The translations under genes were made by a program, and so were the position numbers. DNA of 64,000 nt, taken from an uncultured Clostridia bacterium (GTDB lineage: Bacteria > Bacillota > Clostridia > Monoglobales > Monoglobaceae). The notes beneath the pieces were generated by a model that was given only the letters and a program-made list of their open reading frames with translations, had not been told where the DNA came from and did no database searches. This document shows positions 28,641 through 37,280 of the stretch, piece after piece. The first letter of the stretch is position 1; each line of letters opens with the position of its first letter. The stretch spans positions 55,992 through 119,991 of the forward strand of contig CANQQJ010000003.1 in NCBI GenBank assembly GCA_947625905.1, written 5' to 3'.

Positions 28641-29156
28641 TTAAAATACCTCCCCTTTAATATAATAACGATCCTGTTCCCATTTAAACAAATTGGTATC
28701 TATATAATTCCATATCCTTTCATACTCTTTTTCATTGCGTATCATATGATCATGATAAGAACACTGCCATAATGATATTCCCGTCTTTTTATTCGTAAAC
28801 CTTTTAAGCATTGACACAAACGACGGCACTATCTCATTCGTAGGGGACGGCGCCCCCGACGTCCCGCTCTTGTTATCGTTTTCAACAATCAAAATCATAT
28901 GAACATGATTCGGCATAACTATGTATTTATCTATTTTCACGCTTTCATAAATCTCTCCGGCTTTTCTTATTTCATCGTCAACAATTTTACCGAGCGGAGA
29001 CGAATCCATTTCAGGGACGTCGAGGGCGCCGTTCCCTACAACCACTTTTCCTAAAATACACTTTTTATCCTTTGTGCATATGGTTATAAAATACGCGCCG
29101 CTTTGAGAATAATTATAATACTTAAGTCTGTTTCGTTTTCTTGATTTGAATTCCAT
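28641..29156 (-). CDS. REP-associated tyrosine transposase (RAYT / IS200-like Y1 transposase)
   Basis: YFITICTKDKKCILG, HUH motif MPNHVHMILIV, WNYIDTNLFKWEQD. Confidence 0.93.
   Translation of the reverse strand: MEFKSRKRNRLKYYNYSQSGAYFITICTKDKKCILGKVVVGNGALDVPEMDSSPLGKIVDDEIRKAGEIYESVKIDKYIVMPNHVHMILIVENDNKSGTSGAPSPTNEIVPSFVSMLKRFTNKKTGISLWQCSYHDHMIRNEKEYERIWNYIDTNLFKWEQDRYYIKGEVF
28840..28865 (+). repeat. REP-like element inside RAYT CDS (antisense)
   Basis: GTAGGGGACGGCGCCCCCGACGTCCC. Confidence 0.85.
29014..29039 (-). repeat. REP-like element inside RAYT CDS (sense)
   Basis: Minus strand GTAGGGAACGGCGCCCTCGACGTCCC. Confidence 0.85.
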
Positions 29157-29969
29157 TTATAACTTATTTATTATAACTTTTAATAATCTCATCAATTTCT
29201 CGCGGATCACGGGCTCGGCGCTGTCTATCGCTTCGCGGTTGAAACCGCCGCCCTCGATGCCCGCCGCCATGTTGGAAACGCCCGAAAGCGCCAGGATCCG
29301 CACTCCGCAGTGCGCCGCCGCTATGACCTCGGGCACGGTGGACATGCCTACCAGATCTGCGCCCAATATTTTAAGCATTTTTATCTCCGCGGGCGTCTCA
29401 AACTGAGGCCCCGCCATATACGCGTACACGCCCTTCGGGAGGCTGATTCCGAGCTCATCCGCGCATTTTTCGCAAAGCTCGATCAGGCCCTTGTCGTAGG
29501 CGTTTGTCATGTCGAAAAATCTCTCGCCCAGCTCCTCGGGATTCTCGCCCCTTAAGGGCGACTCGGCGCACAGCTTTATGTGGTCGCGTATTATCACTAT
29601 ATCTCCCGGGGCGCAGTCGGGATTGACCGCGCCCGAGGCGTTTGTGAGAATAACCGTCTCGATATCCATCGCCTTGAGCATACGGATAATAAACGCGGTC
29701 TCCTCCATGGTGTAGCCCTCGTAGTAATGAAGTCTGCCCTGCATGAACACGACGGGCGTTCCGTCGAGCTCGCCTATCAACATACGGCACTTGTGGTGAT
29801 TTCTGCCGATCGGAGGAAAGCCGGGTATATCTCCGTACGGTATTATTGTTTTGTTGTCGAGACTGTCCGCCAGCTCGGCCATGCCCGTGCCGAGCACAAC
29901 GGCAATTTCTGGCGCAAGGGTTATTTTTGAATTAACGTATTCCGCGGCTTTAGTGTATGATGTTGACAT
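29157..29969 (-). CDS. Purine-nucleoside phosphorylase (trimeric class)
   Basis: VVLGTGMAELAD, GRLHYYEGYTMEE, TNASGAVNPDCAPGDIVII, AGPQFETPAEIKM, GVSNMAAGI. Confidence 0.92.
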   Translation of the reverse strand: MSTSYTKAAEYVNSKITLAPEIAVVLGTGMAELADSLDNKTIIPYGDIPGFPPIGRNHHKCRMLIGELDGTPVVFMQGRLHYYEGYTMEETAFIIRMLKAMDIETVILTNASGAVNPDCAPGDIVIIRDHIKLCAESPLRGENPEELGERFFDMTNAYDKGLIELCEKCADELGISLPKGVYAYMAGPQFETPAEIKMLKILGADLVGMSTVPEVIAAAHCGVRILALSGVSNMAAGIEGGGFNREAIDSAEPVIREKLMRLLKVIINKL

Positions 29970-29989
29970 GGTGGTTCTCCTTTTTTGAC

Positions 29990-30012
29990 GGGCGGATAAT
30001 ATCCGCCCCTAC
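29990..30012 (-). repeat. REP-like element, 23-nt type
   Basis: GGGCGGATAATATCCGCCCCTAC. Confidence 0.8.
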
Positions 30013-30074
30013 GGTTGGCGTCATATCTTACATGTAATCGGTCTCACGTCCAATTCGCGTTTTCAAATGGCCGA

Positions 30075-33000
30075 TCATGAAAAATATTTTACTCCGCTTT
30101 CGAAAAGTTTTTGGTCGATGTTTCCGGTTATGTTTTTGTAAACATGTCCGCCGATGCGCTCCGAGTGTCCCATCTTGCCCAGGACTCTGCCGTCGGGGCT
30201 GGTGATGCCCTCGATCGCGTAGTAGGAGCCGTTGGGATTGTATGGCATCTCGTAGGTCGGATTGCCCGACAGGTCGACATACTGCGTGGCGATCTGGCCG
30301 TTCTTTTCCATTTCCGCGATGACCTCGGGGCTCGCCACAAATCTTCCCTCGCCGTGGGAAACGGCGATTTGGTGGATGTCCCCGAGCTTCACGCCCGACA
30401 TCCACGGCGATTTTACCGAGGATATTCTGGTCGATACTATCTGCGAAACGTGTCTGCCTACCGTGTTGTATGTGAGCGTGGGGCAGGTGTCGTCAACCTT
30501 TATTATCTCGCCGTAGGGCACAAGTCCCAGCTTGACAAGCGCCTGGAATCCGTTGCATATTCCCAGTATCAGTCCGTCGCGCTTGTTTAAAAGCTCCATA
30601 ACCGCCTCGCGCAGCTTCTCGTTCTCAAAGGCGGCCTTGATGAATTTGCCCGAGCCGTCGGGCTCGTCGCCGCCGCTGAATCCGCCGGGGATCATGATGA
30701 TCTGCGCCTCGTTTACCGACTTGACAAATCTTTCTATTGATTCCTCAACGTGAGACTGCTTTAAGTTTCTGAATATCCGAACGTCCGTCTCGGCTCCAGC
30801 CTGCTCGAAAACTCTCGCGGAGTCGTACTCGCAGTTGGTGCCCGGGAATGCGGGGATAAACACTCTGGGCTTCGCTGTCTTTATCGCCGGAGCCTTTGTG
30901 TTTCTCTCGCCCCACTCAAACGCCTTCATTCCCACATCGTCATATTTGGCCTTGGTGGGATAGACGCCCTCGAGCGGCTTTTGCCACGCTTTGATTATTT
31001 CGTCTATATCTATTTCCTCGCCGCCGACGCGTATTATGCCGTCGTCGGTGGTCCTTCCGAGCTTGATCGTGTCAACGTTGTCGCCTAAATATCCTGTTGC
31101 GTTGTTGCCCTCTATCTCAAGGACTATGCCGCCGCTCATCGCGCGGAACAGGTCCTCGCTGCTTCCGCAGTGGGTGAACGCGAAGCCCAGCTTGTTGCCC
31201 ATGGCGGCCTTGAGGACCGCCTCCATAGCTCCGCCGCAGCCAACGGCGTACGCGCTTCTTACAACGCTGTTTGGGTCTGAGATCATAAGATTCAGCATAC
31301 CGTAGAGCTGCTTTAAGCTCTCAAAATCGGGCAGGTTGTTCTCGTCGTATTTGGGGCGGACCAGGAACACCATGTTGCCCGCGCCCTTGAACTCGCAGGA
31401 CACAGCCTTGCCTGCCTCAAGAGGCGCCACCGCGAACGAGACCAAGGTGGGCGGAACGTCTATATCGTTAAACGAGCCGGACATCGAGTCCTTGCCGCCG
31501 ATAGCAGCGAGACCCAGCTTTTCCTGCGCGTAGTAGCCGCCCAGCAGCGCCGAAAGCGGCTTGCCCCAGCGCTCCGGGTCGGTGCCCAGTCTTTCAAAAT
31601 ATTCCTGGAACGTCAGATAAACGTCCCTATAATCGGCTCCGGCGCACACCGCACGCGTCACAGACTCAACCACGGCGTACACGGCTCCCGCGAACGGGTT
31701 GGCCTCCGAGACCTTCGGGTTATATCCGTATGCCATGACGGTGGCCGTCTCGCTTTCCTTGCCGCCGTCCAGAACGGGTATCCTCGCCGCCATGCTTTGC
31801 TGGGGCGTCAGCTGATATTTTCCGCCGTAGGGCATGAACACTGATGCGCCGCCGATCGTGCTGTCGAACCGCTCGACGAGACCCTTCTGCGAGCAGATGT
31901 TAAGGTCGCTGACAAGCGACATTATCTTCTCTTTATACGTGCCGCCTTTTGTTTTAAACTCGTATTTTTCGATGCCGAAATCGTCCGCCGTGACCGTTAC
32001 GTCGGCATTCTTCTCGGCGCCGTTGGCGTTTAAGAATTCCCTTGAAATGTCGCAGATAATTTTGCCGCGCCACTTCATAACCAGCCGCGGGCTCTCGGTC
32101 ACGACCGCAACGACTACCGCGTCAAGGTTTTCCTTGTCGGCTTCGGCTATAAATCTCTCGGCGTCCTTAGCGCGCACGACTACCGCCATTCTTTCCTGAG
32201 ACTCGGAGATGGCGAGCTCGGTGCCGTCCAGACCCTCGTATTTCTTCGGGACCTTGTCGAGATTTATGTCAAGACCGTCCGCCAGTTCTCCGATAGCGAC
32301 CGAGACGCCGCCCGCGCCGAAGTCGTTGCAGCGGCGGATCATGGTAGTTACCTCGTTTTTGCGGAACAGGCGCTGCAGCTTTCTTTCAACGGGCGGGTTG
32401 CCCTTTTGAACCTCGGCTCCGCAGGTCTCGAGCGACGAGCTGTCATGCGCTTTGGACGAGCCCGTGGCGCCGCCGCAGCCGTCGCGCCCGGTCATTCCGC
32501 CAAGCAGGATAACCACGTCGCCCGGCTCCGGCGTCTCGCGTATAACGTTCTTTTTGGGGGCCGCGGCGATGACCGCGCCGATCTCCATGCGCTTCGCCAC
32601 ATATCCCTCGTCATATATCTCGTTTACCACTCCGGTCGCGAGGCCTATCTGATTGCCGTATGAGCTGTAGCCCTCGGCCGCGCCCAGCACCAGCTTGCGC
32701 TGCGACAGCTTGCCCGGCAGGGTCTCTTTGAGCGTTTTTCTCGGGTCGCCCGCTCCGGTGACGCGCATCGCTTGGTACACATACGAGCGTCCCGACAGCG
32801 GATCGCGTATCGCGCCGCCCAGACAGGTGGCCGCGCCGCCGAAGGGCTCGATCTCCGTGGGGTGGTTGTGGGTCTCGTTTTTGAACATAACCAGATAATC
32901 CTCGGTCGTGCCGTCTGTCAGCTTGACCTCGACCTCGATCGAGCACGCGTTTATCTCCTCGCTCTCGTCAAGGGCGGTCAGCACGCCGCGCTTTTTAAGC

Positions 33001-33842
33001 TCCTTGACCGCGATGGTCGCCACGTCCATAAGGCATATATTCTTTTTGTCGAGCCTTTCGCCGTACACGAATTTTCTGGACTCCAGATAATCGCCGTACA
33101 CGCTTTTTATAAACTCGTTCTTAATCTTAACGTTATTGAGCTTGGTCGCGAACGTGGTGTGGCGGCAGTGGTCCGACCAATAGGTGTCGATCATTCTGAT
33201 CTCGGTCAGCGACGGGTCGCGCTTTTCATCGTCGCGGAAGTAGGCGCGGCAGAATTTTATATCGTCCTCGTCCATAGCGAGGCCGAGCTCGCTTATCATG
33301 CCCGTAAGCTCGTCGTCCGACATGGTGATAAACCCGTTGATTATTTTAACGTCGGCGGGTTCCTCGAGCTTGTCGTTCAGCGTCTCGGGCTTTTCCATCG
33401 ACGCGGGGCGCGACTCGACGGGATTTATGTAATAGTCCCGCGCCGCGGTAAGCTCGTCGTCGCTGATGTTTCCGCTCATGATAACGATTTTCGCGGTCCT
33501 GACAAGCGGTCTCTCGCCGCCCGTCATTATCTGCGCGCACTGGGCCGCGCTGTCGGCTCTCTGGTCAAACTGGCCCGGCAGGTACTCCGACGCGAAAAAT
33601 TTGCATCCCTCGGGGATATCTGTTTTTTCAAAATACACGTTGTCGACCTGGGGCTCGGCGAAAACCACGGGCAGCACCGTCTCAAGCTCGCTGTCGGTGA
33701 GGCCGTCTATATCGTAGCGGTTGAGCACGCGGACCGATTCAAGCCCGGTGAGGCCCAGATTGTTCACGAAATCATCCTTTAAGGCTCCCGCCTCGATGTC
33801 AAATCCCTTTTTCTTTTCAACAAATAATCTTTTTATGCTCAT
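30075..33842 (-). CDS. purL: Phosphoribosylformylglycinamidine synthase, single-chain large form with glutaminase domain
   Basis: MIDTYWSDHCRHTTFATKL, FKNETHNHPTEIEPFGGAATCLGG, FPGTNCEYDSARVFEQAGA, GICNGFQALVKLGLVP. Confidence 0.96.
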   Translation of the reverse strand: MSIKRLFVEKKKGFDIEAGALKDDFVNNLGLTGLESVRVLNRYDIDGLTDSELETVLPVVFAEPQVDNVYFEKTDIPEGCKFFASEYLPGQFDQRADSAAQCAQIMTGGERPLVRTAKIVIMSGNISDDELTAARDYYINPVESRPASMEKPETLNDKLEEPADVKIINGFITMSDDELTGMISELGLAMDEDDIKFCRAYFRDDEKRDPSLTEIRMIDTYWSDHCRHTTFATKLNNVKIKNEFIKSVYGDYLESRKFVYGERLDKKNICLMDVATIAVKELKKRGVLTALDESEEINACSIEVEVKLTDGTTEDYLVMFKNETHNHPTEIEPFGGAATCLGGAIRDPLSGRSYVYQAMRVTGAGDPRKTLKETLPGKLSQRKLVLGAAEGYSSYGNQIGLATGVVNEIYDEGYVAKRMEIGAVIAAAPKKNVIRETPEPGDVVILLGGMTGRDGCGGATGSSKAHDSSSLETCGAEVQKGNPPVERKLQRLFRKNEVTTMIRRCNDFGAGGVSVAIGELADGLDINLDKVPKKYEGLDGTELAISESQERMAVVVRAKDAERFIAEADKENLDAVVVAVVTESPRLVMKWRGKIICDISREFLNANGAEKNADVTVTADDFGIEKYEFKTKGGTYKEKIMSLVSDLNICSQKGLVERFDSTIGGASVFMPYGGKYQLTPQQSMAARIPVLDGGKESETATVMAYGYNPKVSEANPFAGAVYAVVESVTRAVCAGADYRDVYLTFQEYFERLGTDPERWGKPLSALLGGYYAQEKLGLAAIGGKDSMSGSFNDIDVPPTLVSFAVAPLEAGKAVSCEFKGAGNMVFLVRPKYDENNLPDFESLKQLYGMLNLMISDPNSVVRSAYAVGCGGAMEAVLKAAMGNKLGFAFTHCGSSEDLFRAMSGGIVLEIEGNNATGYLGDNVDTIKLGRTTDDGIIRVGGEEIDIDEIIKAWQKPLEGVYPTKAKYDDVGMKAFEWGERNTKAPAIKTAKPRVFIPAFPGTNCEYDSARVFEQAGAETDVRIFRNLKQSHVEESIERFVKSVNEAQIIMIPGGFSGGDEPDGSGKFIKAAFENEKLREAVMELLNKRDGLILGICNGFQALVKLGLVPYGEIIKVDDTCPTLTYNTVGRHVSQIVSTRISSVKSPWMSGVKLGDIHQIAVSHGEGRFVASPEVIAEMEKNGQIATQYVDLSGNPTYEMPYNPNGSYYAIEGITSPDGRVLGKMGHSERIGGHVYKNITGNIDQKLFESGVKYFS

Positions 33843-33928
33843 AACTGCTCTCCTTATGTATGATAAATTCTGTTGATCTCATGCTCGGATCCGATATGCC
33901 TCAAAAGGCATAATAATACATTATTATT

Positions 33929-33957
33929 ATTATAATTAATAACATGGACGTTGTCAA
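33929..33957 (-). promoter_or_regulatory. Consensus sigma-A promoter for purL block
   Basis: Minus strand TTGACA-17-TATAAT. Confidence 0.85.
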
Positions 33958-33967
33958 CTGTTTATTA

Positions 33968-33993
33968 AGCAAAAAAGGCGGTGTTTAACCGCC
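33968..33993 (-). terminator. Terminator after amidohydrolase gene
   Basis: Minus strand GGCGGTTAAACACCGCCTTTTTT. Confidence 0.8.
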
Positions 33994-34031
33994 GCTTCCG
34001 CGCGCAAAGCCGCGCGGAAATATTCATATAT

Positions 34032-34820
34032 TTATAGTCCGAGCAGCCTTTCGGCGTTCTCGTGAAGTATCATTTCTTTAACGGACGTGTCGAGATCAAG
34101 CGCGTCGATATGCTTAAGCTCATCGACGGCGTTCCACATGGGATAGTCGGTGCCGAACATGACGTGGTCCTCTCCGTAAAGCTTGATAAGCTCGCGCACG
34201 CGCTCGGGCGGCACCTCGTACATTGTGCTTGAAGTGTCAACGTATATTTTGTTTTTGCAGCGGCTGAAAACCTCGGCCGCGTCGTCCCATTCGGACCAGC
34301 CGCCGAAGTGCGCGCCGATGACCGTCAGGTTCGGAAAATCCTCCATGACCTTTGCCATTCTCGCGGGCTTGCTCCACTGGTAGCGGAAGTCTCCGGTGTG
34401 AACAAGAACGGGAATCCTGCCCGCGATTGCCTCGTATATGTCATACGCCTTTTTGTCGTCTATATGAAAGCGCTGAAAATCGGGGTGTATCTTGAGCCCC
34501 TTAAGCCCCATTTTAACGCAGCGGTCAACCTCGCCCTCGATGTCGTCAAAATCGGGGTGCATCGTCATAAAGCCGATTATTCTGTCGGGATATTTTTGGG
34601 CGCACTCGTGAATAAAATCGTTTATTGAAGTCACCTGGTGGGGCGTGGTAGCGGGGGAGTGGATTATCGCCTTGTCCACCCCGGCCTCGTCCTCCATTTG
34701 AAGCAGCCTGCCCAATGTTCCGTTGTTCACAACGTCAAGATCGTAAAACACCTGTATCCCGTGGGAAGCCTTTTCGGCTATCTTGTCGGGGAAGACATGT
34801 GCGTGAGCGTCAATTATCAT
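34032..34820 (-). CDS. Amidohydrolase-2 family metal-dependent hydrolase
   Basis: MIIDAHAHVFPDKIAEK, GLKIHPDFQRF, MFGTDYPMWN. Confidence 0.88.
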   Translation of the reverse strand: MIIDAHAHVFPDKIAEKASHGIQVFYDLDVVNNGTLGRLLQMEDEAGVDKAIIHSPATTPHQVTSINDFIHECAQKYPDRIIGFMTMHPDFDDIEGEVDRCVKMGLKGLKIHPDFQRFHIDDKKAYDIYEAIAGRIPVLVHTGDFRYQWSKPARMAKVMEDFPNLTVIGAHFGGWSEWDDAAEVFSRCKNKIYVDTSSTMYEVPPERVRELIKLYGEDHVMFGTDYPMWNAVDELKHIDALDLDTSVKEMILHENAERLLGL

Positions 34821-35087
34821 AATTTATGTCTCCTGTCTGTTCACTTTAAAAATATTCAACCGAACCATTATACCGATTAAATTATATTTAGTCAATATAA
34901 GATAAGCAAAAAATTTGAGAAGCGTTTATAAAAAGTATTTTGCCCATAATATATTTTACCTCCGATTAAAATATTGTAGCACAAATTTCCGCGCCGCGCA
35001 AATATTTTAGGAAATTTTTTAAAAAAGGGCTTTTATTCCGAATTTGTTTGTGCTATAATATTATGCGGAAATTTAGCGAGGTGTGTT

Positions 35088-35546
35088 ATGGCGGAGCTTA
35101 AACATGTACGGATCTATACCGACGGCGCGTGCAGCGGAAATCCCGGCCCCGGCGGCTACGGAGTTATCCTCAGATACGGAGAATATGAGAAAAAACTCAG
35201 CGGCGGCGAGGCGGAGACCACCAACAACCGCATGGAGCTTACCGCGGTCATCGAGGGGCTTCGGGCGCTCAACCAAAAGTGCAGGGTCGATATATACAGC
35301 GATTCGAAGTATTTCATCGACGCGGTCGAGCTCGGCTGGGCCGAGGGCTGGAAGCGCCGAGGATGGATGCGCAACAAAAAAGAAAAAGCGCTGAACCCCG
35401 ATCTGTGGGAGCAGCTGCTTGAACTGATCAGTTTTCATGAGGTCACTCTCCACTGGGTCAAAGGCCACAGCGGCAATCCCGAGAACGAGGAGTGCGACCG
35501 AATGGCGGTTGAGCAGTCAAAAAAGCACGCCGAGCAGACCTTATAA
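35088..35546 (+). CDS. rnhA: Ribonuclease HI
   Basis: IYTDGACSGNPGPGGYGVIL, NNRMELTAVIEGL, VKGHSGNPENEECDRMA. Confidence 0.96.
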   Translation: MAELKHVRIYTDGACSGNPGPGGYGVILRYGEYEKKLSGGEAETTNNRMELTAVIEGLRALNQKCRVDIYSDSKYFIDAVELGWAEGWKRRGWMRNKKEKALNPDLWEQLLELISFHEVTLHWVKGHSGNPENEECDRMAVEQSKKHAEQTL

Positions 35547-35620
35547 ATTTCCGAAAAATACGTAGATCTACTTTTCATGGGTTGAACGTATAAAATTTAA
35601 CGAAAGGTAGGACAGGCATA

Positions 35621-36796
35621 ATGAGAATTTATGTTGACAACGCGGCGACCACCCGAATTGCGGACGAGGTCGCCGAGGAAATGATCTCGTGTATCAAAGA
35701 GATACCCGGGAACCCGTCCAGCATTTACACCGAGGGACGGGACGCGCGCCGCGCGATCGAGGCGGCGAGAGAGAAAGTGGCAGGCGCCATAGGCGCGAGC
35801 CCAAAGGAAATTTACTTTACCGGCAGCGGAACCGAGGCGGACAACTGGGCTATAAGAAGCACGGCCAAGATGTACGCCGATAAGGGAAAGCACATCATAA
35901 CAAGCGCCGTTGAGCATCACGCGGTGCTGCACACCTGTCAGGATCTTGAAAAGCAGGGCTGGGATGTGACGTACCTGCCGGTCGACAAGTACGGCAGAGT
36001 TTCCGCCGAGGACGTGAAGAACGCGATCAGGCCCGACACGATCTTGGTTTCGATCATGTTCGCCAACAACGAGATCGGAACTATCATGCCGATAAAAGAG
36101 ATCGGAGAGATCTGCCGCGAGAAAAAGGTCCTGTTCCATACCGACGCGGTCCAGGCGATCGGAATGGTCGAGATCGACGTGAATGAGCTTAACATAGACA
36201 TGCTGTCGCTGACGGCGCACAAGTTCCACGGCCCCAAGGGCGTGGGCGCGCTGTATGTGAGACAGGGCGTCAGACTTACGCCGTTTATCACGGGCGGAGC
36301 CCAGGAGCGTGGAAAGCGCGCCGCCACCGAGAACGTGCCCGGCATCGTGGGCATGGGCAAGGCGATAGAGCTCGCCACGGCGGATATCCCCGCGAAGGCG
36401 AAAAAGCTTACCGAGCTTCGGGATTATTATATAAAACAGGTGCTTGACAAGGTGCCCTACGCGTGGCTCAACGGCCATCCGACCGAGCGCCTGCCGGGCA
36501 ATACAAACATAAGCTTCAGATTTATCGAGGGCGAGGGCATGCTGCTCCGCCTCGACATGAAGGGCATATCCGCATCCAGCGGAAGCGCCTGCACCTCGGG
36601 TTCTCTTGACCCGTCCCACGTGTTGCTGGCGATAGGCCTCAAGCACGAGGAGGCCCACGGCTCGCTTCGCGTGACGTTCGACGAGAGCAACACCAAAGAG
36701 CAGGTCGACATCATAGCCGACGCGCTCGCCGAGATAGTGCCGCTGCTCCGCAGCATGTCGCCTCTTTATGAGGATTTTGTGAAGAATAATTCTTAA
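35621..36796 (+). CDS. iscS: Cysteine desulfurase
   Basis: YVDNAATTRIADEV, HKFHGPKGVGALYVR, SSGSACTSGSLDPSHVL. Confidence 0.94.
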   Translation: MRIYVDNAATTRIADEVAEEMISCIKEIPGNPSSIYTEGRDARRAIEAAREKVAGAIGASPKEIYFTGSGTEADNWAIRSTAKMYADKGKHIITSAVEHHAVLHTCQDLEKQGWDVTYLPVDKYGRVSAEDVKNAIRPDTILVSIMFANNEIGTIMPIKEIGEICREKKVLFHTDAVQAIGMVEIDVNELNIDMLSLTAHKFHGPKGVGALYVRQGVRLTPFITGGAQERGKRAATENVPGIVGMGKAIELATADIPAKAKKLTELRDYYIKQVLDKVPYAWLNGHPTERLPGNTNISFRFIEGEGMLLRLDMKGISASSGSACTSGSLDPSHVLLAIGLKHEEAHGSLRVTFDESNTKEQVDIIADALAEIVPLLRSMSPLYEDFVKNNS

Positions 36797-36827
36797 TTTT
36801 CTTAGATTATAATTAGGAGGAAATATT

Positions 36828-37280
36828 ATGTACAGTGAAAAAGTAATGGACCATTTTTCAAATCCGCGCAATGTGGGCGAGATTCCCGACGCAAACGCTG
36901 TCGGCCAGGTCGGCAATCCTCAGTGCGGAGATATAATGAAGATATATATGAAGATAAATGACGACACCGGAGTTATCGAGGACGTTAAATTTAAGACATT
37001 CGGCTGCGGCGCGGCCATAGCCACATCCAGCATGGCGACCGAGCTTGTCAAGGGCAAGTCGATAGACGAGGCCCTCAAGCTCACGAACCAGGCCGTGGCC
37101 GACGCTCTGGACGGCCTGCCGCCCATTAAGATGCACTGCTCCAATCTTGCCGAGGAGGCGGTGCACGCGGCGCTCGCCAACTACTACGAGAGCCGCGGAA
37201 TGGACGCGTCGGCCATACCTCAGTGCAGCGGATGCTGCTCATCCTGCACGGTGGCGGACGAGGTCCACGGGGCAAAATAA
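36828..37280 (+). CDS. nifU: Fe-S cluster assembly scaffold, IscU/NifU type
   Basis: MYSEKVMDHFSNPRNVGEI, VGNPQCGDIMKIY, FKTFGCGAAIATSS, KMHCSNLAEEAV. Confidence 0.94.
   Translation: MYSEKVMDHFSNPRNVGEIPDANAVGQVGNPQCGDIMKIYMKINDDTGVIEDVKFKTFGCGAAIATSSMATELVKGKSIDEALKLTNQAVADALDGLPPIKMHCSNLAEEAVHAALANYYESRGMDASAIPQCSGCCSSCTVADEVHGAK

Noticed and set aside
32772-33782. 336-aa plus-strand ORF antisense to purL
   Set aside because: Shadow ORF of purL.
33840-33930. Purine riboswitch upstream of purL
   Set aside because: No guanine-riboswitch core sequence seen; only a short GCCTTTTGAGGC hairpin after the promoter.
35597-36916. 439-aa minus-strand ORF antisense to iscS/nifU
   Set aside because: Shadow ORF; forward strand has unmistakable IscS and NifU motifs, antisense translation shows no family features.
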